Source: Lysinibacillus sp. B2A1 (lineage in GTDB: Bacteria > Bacillota > Bacilli > Bacillales_A > Planococcaceae). Taken from it: a DNA stretch of 64,000 nt. The translations under genes were made by a program, and so were the position numbers. Location of the stretch: NCBI GenBank assembly GCA_002973635.1, contig CP027224.1, positions 2,676,501 to 2,740,500 of the forward strand, written 5' to 3'. This document shows, one piece after another, positions 36,507-44,934 of the stretch; the first letter of the stretch is position 1; each line of letters opens with the position of its first letter. The notes beneath the pieces were generated by a model. That model had not been told where the DNA came from and made no database searches. It saw only the letters and a program-made list of their open reading frames with translations.

Positions 36507-36911
36507 TTAAATTTCGTATTTTTTTGTGTCTGAAATAACGCGGAAATGAATTCCTTTAATTTGAGCGCTTATTTTATGACGAAGAGTATCAATATCGACA
36601 AGCTCATCTTTATCATTCACACATTCTGCAATTTCCTGTAATAGCTTCGTAAAGGCTTCTTTGAAGAGTGTGCGCATATTATCGAAATCCAGACTACGGA
36701 AGTTGCCATCAATATCAAATGCTTCGACAGAATTTAATTGCTTTGAAGCTCCAGCAAAACGATCGTCGTAAACTGTATAGTTTTCATCAGTGACAACGAT
36801 AATATATAATATTTCACCTGTAATCGTTTTTAGTTCGATATTCGTTTTGTGTTTTTTGACGTCCGTAATAATGTGTATACCATCCGAATGATATAGCTTA
36901 AACAATTTCAT
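36507..36911 (-). CDS. Hypothetical protein, 134 aa
   Basis: I do not recognise this soluble protein. It opens MKLFKLYHSDGIHIITDVKK, suggesting a beta-rich N-terminal half, then FDNMRTLFKEAFTKLLQEIAE as an amphipathic helix. No signal peptide, membrane segment or cysteine-rich motif is apparent. It ends KYEI. It starts at an ATG with GGGGG upstream and is monocistronic. A hairpin lies 140 bases past the stop. Confidence 0.6.
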   Translation of the reverse strand: MKLFKLYHSDGIHIITDVKKHKTNIELKTITGEILYIIVVTDENYTVYDDRFAGASKQLNSVEAFDIDGNFRSLDFDNMRTLFKEAFTKLLQEIAECVNDKDELVDIDTLRHKISAQIKGIHFRVISDTKKYEI

Positions 36912-37077
36912 ATGTGATACCCCCTGAAAATAGAATCATATTCACACTTCATTATATAGGGATATGGCTAATAATGGAATAAGGCGAAAGTATATGAAAA
37001 ATTAAAATAGCCCTATTCATGAAATACCAGTAAAACTAAAAATGATTTAAACTATCAAAAAAATCGTATCTTAGTTA

Positions 37078-38427
37078 TTAGGCTTGAACAATAGAGGGTG
37101 CTGCTTTTCGAAGAGGTCGCACCTCAATATAATGTAGTTGATGCCCTTGCTGCTCGTAGATACTAAAAACATATGGAGCTAGTTCAATGTTTTTCATAGC
37201 TTTAATCCCATTATTTACTGTTAAGAACCATCCGCCGAGCGTTTCAACTTCTTCTGCTTCAAGCGTAATATTTAATAAATTTTCAACATCTTCAACAAGC
37301 ATTTTAGCATTTAAAATGTAGTGATTGTCATTTATTTTTCGAATTTCTGCAATTTCATCATCGTCAAATTCATCACGAATTTCACCAACAATTTCTTCTA
37401 AAATATCCTCGACAGTAACAAGACCTGATGTACCGCCATATTCATCCATTAGAATGGCCATATGAATGCGTTCCTTCTGCATGCGTACCAATAATTGTTG
37501 AATAGGAATCGTTTCAATCACTCGAATTACAGGATTGATGAAATCCTCTAATACTAGTGATTCGTCCGTTAGTTGCTCAAGTAATCCGTAGGTAAATAAT
37601 TCTTTGGCGTTAATAAAGCCTAAAATATTATCACGATCTCCATCATAAACAGGGTATCGTGTATATTTTTCATCAGCGATAAAATGGATCATATTTGTAA
37701 AAGATTCGTTCTTCTCAATTCCCGCAATTTCTGTGCGAGGTACCATAATTTCACGAGCAATACGTTCGTCAAACTCAAACACATTATTCACAAATTTGAG
37801 CTCAGTTTTATTGATTTCACCGCTTTTAAAGCTCTCCGATAGTAGTAATCGTAATTCTTCCTCAGTATGTGATAATTCATGCTCAGAAGCAGGCTTCATG
37901 CCAAAAAGTCCAACTAGTACACGAGCAGAACCATTTAAGAACCAAATAAATGGATACATCATCTTATAGAATAGCATAATGGGCTTGGCAAACAACAATG
38001 TAATCGTTTCAGCCTTTTGAATAGCAGCAGTTTTAGGTGCTAATTCACCGACAACAACATGTAAAAATGTAGCAATCGCGAAAGCACTACCAATTGTGAA
38101 AATCGTCATATATTTATCAGAAATGCCAACCATCTCGAAAAGGGGATGCAGCATAAATTCAAAAGTTTTTTCACCAACCATCCCGATACCAAGTGCTGTT
38201 ACAGTAATACCAAGCTGACAGGCAGATAAGTATTCATCCAAATGATTGACAACATGCTTAGCAGGAATAGCTTTTTTATTGCCCTCCCCAATTAATTGAT
38301 CTAGCCTAGAGGAACGAACTTTTACGATGGCAAATTCAGTTGCTACGAAAAAGCCAGTTAAAGCTAATAAAATGGTAAAAATCGATAAGTTAAGTATGGT
38401 CTCCAAATAGTCGTTCTGTATAAACAG
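37078..38427 (-). CDS. CNNM/CorC-family magnesium-type transporter (MpfA/YhdP-like)
   Basis: A HlyC/CorC/CNNM protein with an N-terminal DUF21 membrane domain (four helices, FVATEFAIVKVRSSRLDQL), a CBS pair (about residues 215-340, including VPRTEIAGI and LVTVEDILEEIVGEI) and a C-terminal CorC_HlyC domain. Characterised B. subtilis relatives export magnesium. The start is unusual. AGGAGG (38435-38440) is ideally spaced for a CTG at 38427, while the first conventional candidate, TTG at 38406, is 28 bases away beyond a gttctg...cagaac hairpin. It sits directly behind a MerR gene, reminiscent of yhdP-yhdQ of B. subtilis. Confidence 0.85.
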   Translation of the reverse strand: MFIQNDYLETILNLSIFTILLALTGFFVATEFAIVKVRSSRLDQLIGEGNKKAIPAKHVVNHLDEYLSACQLGITVTALGIGMVGEKTFEFMLHPLFEMVGISDKYMTIFTIGSAFAIATFLHVVVGELAPKTAAIQKAETITLLFAKPIMLFYKMMYPFIWFLNGSARVLVGLFGMKPASEHELSHTEEELRLLLSESFKSGEINKTELKFVNNVFEFDERIAREIMVPRTEIAGIEKNESFTNMIHFIADEKYTRYPVYDGDRDNILGFINAKELFTYGLLEQLTDESLVLEDFINPVIRVIETIPIQQLLVRMQKERIHMAILMDEYGGTSGLVTVEDILEEIVGEIRDEFDDDEIAEIRKINDNHYILNAKMLVEDVENLLNITLEAEEVETLGGWFLTVNNGIKAMKNIELAPYVFSIYEQQGHQLHYIEVRPLRKAAPSIVQA

Positions 38428-38438
38428 AACGTCACCTC

Positions 38439-38843
38439 CTAATTATGAATAAGTAAAAGCAAAGATTGCATGAGTGCAATGCTTTCGGGTGAAACATTTT
38501 TTTTAATTTTTTCAATATGTTTAGTGTCTTGTTTGTTCATTTGCGCAAGAAGAGAAGTGACATCGTGCTCTAAATCTTGCATTTTTAAACGAAGTATTTG
38601 TACATCGATTTCTTCATATGGTGTGATGTTTAACTCATGCTGGATCTCTACAAGGGATAAACCCTCCTGTTTGCGCTGCTCAATAAAATGAAGTCTTTCA
38701 ATCATAGCAGGGGCATAATAGCGATAATTTGTGGTAGAGCGTTCAGCTTCTAATAAACCGATGTTTGTATAATAATCGATTGTTCTTTTTGTAATGCCTG
38801 TTTTTTCTGCCAGCTCACCAATTCTTAATTTCTCTGTCCCAAT
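38439..38843 (-). CDS. MerR-family regulator, apparently starting at ATT
   Basis: Full-length MerR protein of 135 codons. The reading frame contains the complete DNA-binding domain (KLRIGELAEKTGITKRTIDYYTN, IGLLEAERSTTNYRYY) upstream of the first internal Met, so a start at 38705 would delete the recognition helix. The only codon well placed after the ribosome site GGAGGT is ATT at 38841-38843 (IGTEKLRIGEL). In the only frame with a usable TTG nearby, translation stops after seven codons. A coiled-coil effector region follows (LRLKMQDLEHDVTSLLAQM). The stop at 38439 touches the ribosome site of the CNNM gene, so the pair is coupled. Confidence 0.8.
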   Translation of the reverse strand: MGTEKLRIGELAEKTGITKRTIDYYTNIGLLEAERSTTNYRYYAPAMIERLHFIEQRKQEGLSLVEIQHELNITPYEEIDVQILRLKMQDLEHDVTSLLAQMNKQDTKHIEKIKKNVSPESIALMQSLLLLIHN

Positions 38844-38855
38844 GCAAACACCTCC

Positions 38856-38894
38856 AAACCATCACGTGATACTTTAATTATAACGTGATGGTTT
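38856..38894. promoter_or_regulatory. Operator of the MerR-CNNM operon
   Basis: A perfect 12-bp inverted repeat, aaaccatcacgt and acgtgatggttt, with a 15-base centre, plus an internal palindrome atcacgtgat. It lies directly upstream of the MerR ribosome site, where a MerR dimer would bridge the promoter. Confidence 0.75.
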
Positions 38895-39033
38895 TATACA
38901 TTCAAATTATAGAATTCAATATTTCAAAATTGTAAGATTTCTTTTAACAGATATTTTAATACATAGAAAATTTCAAGATAGAGAGAAGAAAAAATCAGCG
39001 GGAGGTGTGTGCCCACTGATCGAAGTTATTACG

Positions 39034-39528
39034 TTATTTTTTTAAATGTGTATCGTAAAGGTAAGCTAATGCCTCTTCACCAGTCATTTCTAAAATTGTT
39101 TCATTGTTAAAAACTAATGACACCTCTGTAAGCGAGCCATCAATTTGGTTATCATTTATCACACATGTAACGTTTACCACGCCTGTTTCTGCTAGCTGTT
39201 TTTTCATAGTATCATCCCACGATTGTTTGGAAAATAGTGGTGCCTGCCATGTCCCTCTCACATGAAGCTCTTTTTTGTCAGGGTCATAATCCCAGCGTAT
39301 GTCACGTAAAATAGATTTAAATAGGTCATTAACCGTAAAAGTTGTGTCCTTATAGTTAATGGTAATGGCACGTATAGCATGTACATCACGACCAACAGCA
39401 CTAGCTGCAGAATCAGCTGCTGAATTAATGCCTGAAGCTGCATCTTTAATTTCAGACAGTCGTTCCCCGCAGCCGGCTAGTAGTGCACATAAACATGCTA
39501 CACATGCTAACTTTGTTATCCATCTCAC
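39034..39528 (-). CDS. Hypothetical lipoprotein, 164 aa
   Basis: A signal peptide with lipobox LLAGC (Cys20) is followed by an Ala/Ser-rich helix (GINSAADSAASAVG) and a folded domain with WDYDPDKKELHVRGTW and VNVTCVINDNQIDGSLTEVSLVF. I do not recognise the domain. It is likely anchored to the outer face of the membrane. The start is GTG behind GGGGGG. It stands alone. Confidence 0.75.
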   Translation of the reverse strand: MRWITKLACVACLCALLAGCGERLSEIKDAASGINSAADSAASAVGRDVHAIRAITINYKDTTFTVNDLFKSILRDIRWDYDPDKKELHVRGTWQAPLFSKQSWDDTMKKQLAETGVVNVTCVINDNQIDGSLTEVSLVFNNETILEMTGEEALAYLYDTHLKK

Positions 39529-39717
39529 AAGTAGTCCCCCCAGTTTTGCAAGTTGTTACTACTATATTATCGAAAAGAAAAATACGAAGAAAGGGCATGA
39601 AGGCGGCAGATTGTGACGGTTTTGCAACGATACGACCTCCACTTGAATGTTCAAGAAATTGGAATTTTTAGTATCTGAAAATTTAGTAAACTCACAAAAG
39701 AAAGGGAGCGATTTGGG

Positions 39718-39846
39718 ATGAAGATTAATGATGATTTACTGGAACGATTAGGAACATATTTTGTCTATCACGCTGTCTATGAAAATTATGGGATTACATT
39801 TGAAAATTTTGTAGAGCGTTGGTTACGTGGAATACTTGAAATATAG
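39718..39846 (+). CDS. Small hypothetical protein, 42 aa
   Basis: An ATG eleven bases after AAAGGGAG opens a 43-codon frame encoding MKINDDLLERLGTYFVYH... ending in RWLRGILEI. The composition (aromatic-rich, amphipathic C-terminal helix FVERWLRGIL) and the good ribosome site suggest a real gene rather than chance. The stop is followed by repeat-rich DNA. Function unknown. Confidence 0.55.
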   Translation: MKINDDLLERLGTYFVYHAVYENYGITFENFVERWLRGILEI

Positions 39847-39880
39847 TGAGCTGCCCCCTTTTAACAGGGATATTTATCTT

Positions 39881-39924
39881 CATTCAGCAGTAGACTCCCA
39901 CCTCTACAGGTGGTGAGATGAATG
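39881..39924. repeat. Imperfect palindrome resembling an IS200/IS605-type end
   Basis: Nested arms: outer cattca/tgaatg and inner ccacct/aggtgg with loop ctac, in the context gactcccacctctacaggtgg. From memory this looks like the hairpin end of IS605-family elements or a related transposon-encoded RNA. No tnpA or tnpB is present, so it would be an orphan end. Confidence 0.35.
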
Positions 39925-39970
39925 CAGTTTGGTTCCTTTTCAGTGCCAAACACCTACTGAAATAGCGGAA

Positions 39971-40009
39971 CTCAGGCTAAGAACTTCACTTCCTATGAAA
40001 ACGCCTGAG
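39971..40009. repeat. Hairpin module 1 of a three-member family
   Basis: Stem ctcaggc/gcctgag around taagaacttcacttcctatgaaaac, followed by tgaccaacatc. Two further modules with different but equally paired stems lie at 40220-40258 and 40268-40301. Confidence 0.6.
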
Positions 40010-40013
40010 TGAC

Positions 40014-40163
40014 CAACATCATGCTACTGACGCTACGTTAGCACTACGCTTTCGCGCAAAAAACATCATGTTGCTGCCGCTGTGTTAGCACTACGCTTTC
40101 GCGCAAAAAACATCGTGTTGCTGCCGCTTCGTTAGCACTACGCTTTCGCACAAAAAACATCTG
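40014..40163. repeat. Tandem array of a 47-bp unit, about three copies
   Basis: The core gcactacgctttcgc recurs at 40041, 40088 and 40135, exactly 47 bases apart. Each unit also has aacatcatg or aacatcgtg and tgctgccgct; the first unit is the most diverged. Spacers do not vary as in a CRISPR array. The reverse strand contains gcgaaagcg, shared with other repeats in the window. Confidence 0.85.
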
Positions 40164-40170
40164 TTGGCCC

Positions 40171-40420
40171 AAAGCTTCCGGCGGATGTCACGGATTTTCA
40201 AAGGAATGAATAAAAGGATGTTAGCCTAAAACCTTCGCATCCTGCGAAAACGGCTAACTGACCTGCATCGGTAAAAACGCCACGTCCTGAGGCATTACCG
40301 AAATGACCGACATCGTGTCGGCCCTCGTGCAGGCCTGGGCACAATTCAAAATCCGGACGTATTGTTTATCTGTAGCGAAAGCAAAGCGGCAGCTACAATT
40401 ACGCCAAGGCGAAATTGATT
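40171..40420. repeat. Dispersed repeat family 2, copy with two hairpin modules inside
   Basis: The left block (aagcttccggcggatgtcacggattttcaaag in two overlapping parts) and right block (aaaatccgg ... caattacgcc-aaggcgaaattgat) match 62337-62424. Between them lie hairpin modules 2 (gttagcc/ggctaac, 40220-40258) and 3 (tcggtaa/ttaccga, 40268-40301), each followed by tgacc(n)(a/g)catc. The tail has tgtagcgaaagcaaagcggc. No gene is seen in the whole 39847-40537 gap; the MCP ribosome site is at its end. Confidence 0.65.
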
Positions 40421-40537
40421 TATAAAAAAGACATATATCCCTCTACTTTCAACACTTTTCACTGTATAGCTCATGCTATAATTAACTTAAATAGTTAATT
40501 ATCTATTACTTTTTATCTAAAAGGGGGGCTTATACAT

Positions 40538-42625
40538 ATGAATTTATTGGGGAGAATGCTCATAACTGTTATAGGAACAGTGTTTATTGTATTTGCTGTT
40601 ATAACAGTGGTGAATATTTATCAAACGAAAAACTTAACGATTGAGACAGCACAAAAAATGGCACAGGCAGAAGCATCTGATAATGCCAACCAGCTTCAAA
40701 TTCAGCTTGATTATGCAATGGATACTGCACGTACGCTCGCAGCCAGTTTAACAACAATGGTGGAGGAACAAAAGGCTGACCGTGCTTTAACAGATGCAAT
40801 GTTCCAGCGTATTTTAGCGGATAATGAGCAGTTTATGGGCGTTTGGGCTGTATGGGAACCTAATGCCTTCGATGGGCAAGATGAAAAATATGTGAATACG
40901 GAGAGGCATGATGCAACAGGACGCTATCTTCCATTCTGGACGCGCGATGGCAGTAGTATCGTTCATTCTCCTATTATGGATTACGATACATCTGATTTCT
41001 ATGTACTCCCTAAACAACAAGGGCAGGAAATGATTTTAGAACCGTTCGTTTACCCTGTCGCTGGCAAGGATGTTCTATTAACGTCCATCATTGTACCCGT
41101 TACAATTAACAATGAGTTTAAAGGCATTGTTGCTGTGGATATGAGCTTAGAAACATTAGCTCAATTAAGCCAAAAAGTAAAATTATTTGATAGTGGATTT
41201 GGTTCGATTATCTCGAATAATGGCATGTTTGTGACACATCCAAACAGTGACTATGTGACAATGCCATTAGCTGAGCATGAACATTATACATATATCAAGG
41301 ATATAGAGGCAGCCATTCAGCAAGGAAAGGCTTCAGTTGTCAAAGATTTTTCAAGCTATTTACAAGAGGAAAGCTATATTGTCACTGCTCCAATCCGCAT
41401 TGGAAAAACAGAGACACCTTGGTCATTACTTGTTACAGTGCCAACCGAAGAGGTACTAGCACAAACAACAAAGCTAACCTGGACAATGATTATAATAGGT
41501 GTTGCCGGTATGATCTATCTTTTTATCGTATTAACATGGCTGATTCGTCGAATTGTCAAGCCTATTGTGTTGACAGTTGGACAGGTACAAGCAATTGCAG
41601 ATGGGAATTTAGCCCTGGAGCCATTAGCAGAGAATAGCAAGGACGAGCTTGGTCAATTAGCACGAGCTGTCAATATTATGACAAATAACACACGAACATT
41701 GATTCAAGAAGCAACGCAAATCTCAAATCAGGCTAGCACATATAGCGATCGACTCATGTCCTCTACAAATAATATGAGTATGAGTATTGACCAAGTGTTA
41801 ACAACAACAGGCGAGTTGGCAGCCGGAGCCTCCTTACAAGCAGAGCAAGCAGCAGTCACGTTGGGAGTGACACAAGAGGTTGGGCAGAAAATACAAGCGA
41901 TTCAAGTTGCGATTAAGGAAATGACACATCGTTCTCAGCAGACAACACAGGCATCCAAGCAAGGTCTATTGCATGCTGAACAATCTATTCAAGGCATGGA
42001 GGCGATGTCGGAACAAGTCACACTAACAGCTGCGGTTGTGCAGCAGCTAAGTGACCAATCGACTGAAATTAATCGTATTTTACAAGTAATTGATGCCATT
42101 GCGGGTCAAACAGATTTACTGGCACTTAATGCAGCAATTGAGGCGGCACGTGCAGGGGAGCATGGAAAAGGGTTCTCTGTCGTAGCAGAGGAAGTACGCA
42201 AACTTGCTGAGGAATCCGCCAAATCGACGAGTCAAATTGCAGCTATTATTGATACAGTTGTAAGAGAGGCTGTGAAAGCAAGTGAAGCCATGCAGCATGT
42301 CGTGACTGCCGTTCAAACCAACACACAGTATATTGATGCTAATAAACAGGCACTCGATGACATCTTACAACATATTGTCGATACAGTAGCGCAAATCGAC
42401 GATGTGACAACGGCCTCCCATTTAATTCAAAAGGAAACAGTGGAGGTGGTACGAGCAGTAGAAAATATGACAGCCGTTAGTGAGCAATCCTCAGCAGGAA
42501 CAGAGGAGCTATTAGCGACAATGGAGCAGCAAAATACCGCTGTTCATGAGCTACAAAGTATGGCAGAAAGCTTAACAGCCATGACAAACTCCCTACAACA
42601 AACATTAGCGAAATTCCATTATTAA
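40538..42625 (+). CDS. Methyl-accepting chemotaxis protein with dCache sensor (first of tandem pair)
   Basis: A 695-residue chemoreceptor: membrane helix (about residues 7-27), extracellular double-Cache sensor (about 35-305, with [24 protein letters not shown] and [13 protein letters not shown]), second helix (about 310-335), HAMP, and signalling domain with the invariant tip [32 protein letters not shown] (split here: 517-548). The PNAFDG...PFW pattern is typical of amine or amino-acid binding dCache domains. A strong AAAGGGGGG site precedes it. Ends [12 protein letters not shown]. It is a close paralogue of the next gene; its ligand is unknown. Confidence 0.93.
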   Translation: MNLLGRMLITVIGTVFIVFAVITVVNIYQTKNLTIETAQKMAQAEASDNANQLQIQLDYAMDTARTLAASLTTMVEEQKADRALTDAMFQRILADNEQFMGVWAVWEPNAFDGQDEKYVNTERHDATGRYLPFWTRDGSSIVHSPIMDYDTSDFYVLPKQQGQEMILEPFVYPVAGKDVLLTSIIVPVTINNEFKGIVAVDMSLETLAQLSQKVKLFDSGFGSIISNNGMFVTHPNSDYVTMPLAEHEHYTYIKDIEAAIQQGKASVVKDFSSYLQEESYIVTAPIRIGKTETPWSLLVTVPTEEVLAQTTKLTWTMIIIGVAGMIYLFIVLTWLIRRIVKPIVLTVGQVQAIADGNLALEPLAENSKDELGQLARAVNIMTNNTRTLIQEATQISNQASTYSDRLMSSTNNMSMSIDQVLTTTGELAAGASLQAEQAAVTLGVTQEVGQKIQAIQVAIKEMTHRSQQTTQASKQGLLHAEQSIQGMEAMSEQVTLTAAVVQQLSDQSTEINRILQVIDAIAGQTDLLALNAAIEAARAGEHGKGFSVVAEEVRKLAEESAKSTSQIAAIIDTVVREAVKASEAMQHVVTAVQTNTQYIDANKQALDDILQHIVDTVAQIDDVTTASHLIQKETVEVVRAVENMTAVSEQSSAGTEELLATMEQQNTAVHELQSMAESLTAMTNSLQQTLAKFHY

Positions 42626-42636
42626 TAGAAAACAGT

Positions 42637-42677
42637 AGCCGCATGTCATCTAATGTACAATGGGATGACATGCGGCT
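42637..42677 (+). terminator. Terminator between the two tandem MCP genes
   Basis: Arms agccgcatgtcatc and gatgacatgcggct (14 bp perfect) followed by ttatta, so the paralogues are transcribed separately. Confidence 0.85.
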
Positions 42678-42784
42678 TTATTAAAAGATATATTTCTAAA
42701 TATTTTTTCTGAATATTCTGCTATTTCAATGTGTAAATGGTATAATTAATTAATTAAGTTGCTATAGGCAAGGAGCTGGTTCAT

Positions 42785-44872
42785 ATGAAATTATTACATA
42801 AAATTTTACTGACTACATTGTCAACGATGATGATTGTTTTCATCATTATTTTAAGTGTCAATATTGTAAAAACCAATACATTAGCGGTGAACGATGCACA
42901 ACAGCTCGCTCAATCACGTGCGTCTGAAAGCGCATATAAAATGCAGATTGAACTGAATTATGCGATGGATACAGCGAGAACATTAGCCTCCAATCTCCAA
43001 ACAATGGTAGCAAATCATAAGGGAGATCGGGATTTAGCAAATGACATGCTCCAACAATTACTTGAGCAAAATAACACATTTCTTGGAGTTTGGACGATTT
43101 GGGAGCCAAATGCATTTGATGAACAAGATGCTCGCTTCGCCAATCAGGAGGGGCATGATGCAACAGGTCGCTTCCTGCCTTATTGGGCACGAAGCGGCAA
43201 TGGTGTGACTGTAGCTCCTCTTGAAGGCTATGAGGAAAGTGACTATTATCTATTGCCTAAAACACTGAAGCAAGAGGTTATTTTAGAGCCGCTTACTTAC
43301 CCTATTGATGGGCAAGAGGTACAGATGACTTCAACAGCTATTCCTATTCAAATAGATGGACAGGTCGTTGGCATTGTCGGAATCGATATAAGTTTAGAAA
43401 CATTGATTGCCATTAATCGTGAAATCAAATTATATGATACAGGCTATAGTGCGATTGTGTCACATAAAGGGATGCTTGTCTCCTATCCATCTTCTGATTA
43501 TGTCAATAAGCCATTAGCTGAAATGGAAAAGTATAAAAAGACAGATCAAATTTTAACTGCTATTGAACAGGGTAAGCCATATTTAATAGAGGATTATTCC
43601 TCTTATTTACAAAAAGCCTCCTTTATCGCTGTGTCTCCTATCCAAATTGGTCAAACAGCGACACCTTGGGCATTGCAGGTAACGATTCCATCCGATGAGG
43701 TAATGGCAGAAGCAAATGAGGCAATGTGGCTATCTATACTATTATCTATTATTGGTATTATTGTGTTAGTTGTAGCGATTATTTGGATTGCTCGACGTAT
43801 CGTAAAGCCTGTGATTCAGACAGTAGAGCAGGTCAAAACCATAGCTGCTGGAAATTTAGCGGTGGAGCCATTGCAGGTAAATTCAAAGGATGAAATTGGT
43901 GAGCTTGCACATGCCATGAATCATATGACAGATAATATGCGTGAGCTAATACAAGCAGCTACTACTATCTCCAATCAGGTGAATATATATAGTGGTGATC
44001 TACAGTCTTCTACCAATGATATGAGCATCAGTATCGACCAAGTGTTAACGACAACAAGTGAGCTTGCGACAGGTGCTACCTTACAAGCCGAGCAAGCGAC
44101 GACAACATTAATGGTTACGCAAGAGGTTGAACAGAAATTACAGGCGATTCAAGTGGCAATCGAGGAGATGCTACAGCGTTCTCAGCAAACAACTGCATCT
44201 TCTAAGGAAGGATTGGTTCATGCAGAACAATCTATTCAAGGGATGGAGGCAATGGCAGAAAAAGTGTCACTGACAGCTTCCGTTGTGCAACAGCTCAGTG
44301 ACCAATCAACAGAAATTAATCGTATTTTGCAGGTCATTAATGCTATTGCAGGTCAAACAGATTTACTGGCACTCAATGCAGCGATAGAAGCGGCGCGTGC
44401 AGGTGAGCATGGCAAGGGCTTTTCTATTGTGGCAGAGGAAGTACGCAAGCTCGCAGAAGAATCCGCCAAATCAACAAGCCAAATTGCCACGATTATTGAT
44501 ATGGTTGTTAGGGAAGCGGCTAAGGCAAGTGACGCGATGCAAAGTGTTGTACTAGCTGTGCAAACCAACAAACAGTATATTGATGCCAATAAACAGGCAC
44601 TGGATGCAATTTTACAGCATATTGTGGATACCGTCGCCCAAATTGATAATGTGACAGTCGCTTCCAGTGTGATTCAAAAGGAGACGCTGGAGGTTGTGCG
44701 TGCAGTAGAAAATATGACAGCTGTGAGCCAGCAATCCTCTGCAGGAACGGAGGAGCTACTGGCAACGATGGAACAACAAAATTTAGCAGTTCATGACATC
44801 AACAGCAAGGCACAGCAATTGGCTGCTATGGCTGACTCTCTGCATATAGCATTAGCTAAATTTCAATATTAA
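42785..44872 (+). CDS. Methyl-accepting chemotaxis protein with dCache sensor (second of tandem pair)
   Basis: Same length (695 residues) and domain plan as its upstream neighbour. The sensor domain is clearly diverged (GVWTIWEPNAFDEQDARF, GRFLPYWARSGNG, ESDYYLLPKTLKQ), while the signalling domain is nearly identical, including long shared stretches at DNA level. This suggests a tandem duplication followed by divergence of ligand binding. AAGGAGCTGG precedes the ATG. Its own promoter region (tggtataat, about 42740) resembles that of the first copy. A strong terminator follows. Confidence 0.93.
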   Translation: MKLLHKILLTTLSTMMIVFIIILSVNIVKTNTLAVNDAQQLAQSRASESAYKMQIELNYAMDTARTLASNLQTMVANHKGDRDLANDMLQQLLEQNNTFLGVWTIWEPNAFDEQDARFANQEGHDATGRFLPYWARSGNGVTVAPLEGYEESDYYLLPKTLKQEVILEPLTYPIDGQEVQMTSTAIPIQIDGQVVGIVGIDISLETLIAINREIKLYDTGYSAIVSHKGMLVSYPSSDYVNKPLAEMEKYKKTDQILTAIEQGKPYLIEDYSSYLQKASFIAVSPIQIGQTATPWALQVTIPSDEVMAEANEAMWLSILLSIIGIIVLVVAIIWIARRIVKPVIQTVEQVKTIAAGNLAVEPLQVNSKDEIGELAHAMNHMTDNMRELIQAATTISNQVNIYSGDLQSSTNDMSISIDQVLTTTSELATGATLQAEQATTTLMVTQEVEQKLQAIQVAIEEMLQRSQQTTASSKEGLVHAEQSIQGMEAMAEKVSLTASVVQQLSDQSTEINRILQVINAIAGQTDLLALNAAIEAARAGEHGKGFSIVAEEVRKLAEESAKSTSQIATIIDMVVREAAKASDAMQSVVLAVQTNKQYIDANKQALDAILQHIVDTVAQIDNVTVASSVIQKETLEVVRAVENMTAVSQQSSAGTEELLATMEQQNLAVHDINSKAQQLAAMADSLHIALAKFQY

Positions 44873-44881
44873 AAAATAGTA

Positions 44882-44929
44882 AGAGCTGTTGGCAAGGCCA
44901 AGTTTTCATTTGACCTTACCAACAGCTCT
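44882..44929. terminator. Bidirectional terminator after the MCP pair
   Basis: Arms agagctgttggcaaggccaa (with small interruptions) and accttaccaacagctct between convergent genes. The T-run lies on the right. Confidence 0.85.
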
Positions 44930-44934
44930 CTTGT

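Noticed and set aside
40014..40163. The 47-bp array as a CRISPR
   Set aside because: Unit-to-unit differences are point changes spread over the unit; there are no unique spacers of constant length, no leader and no cas genes.
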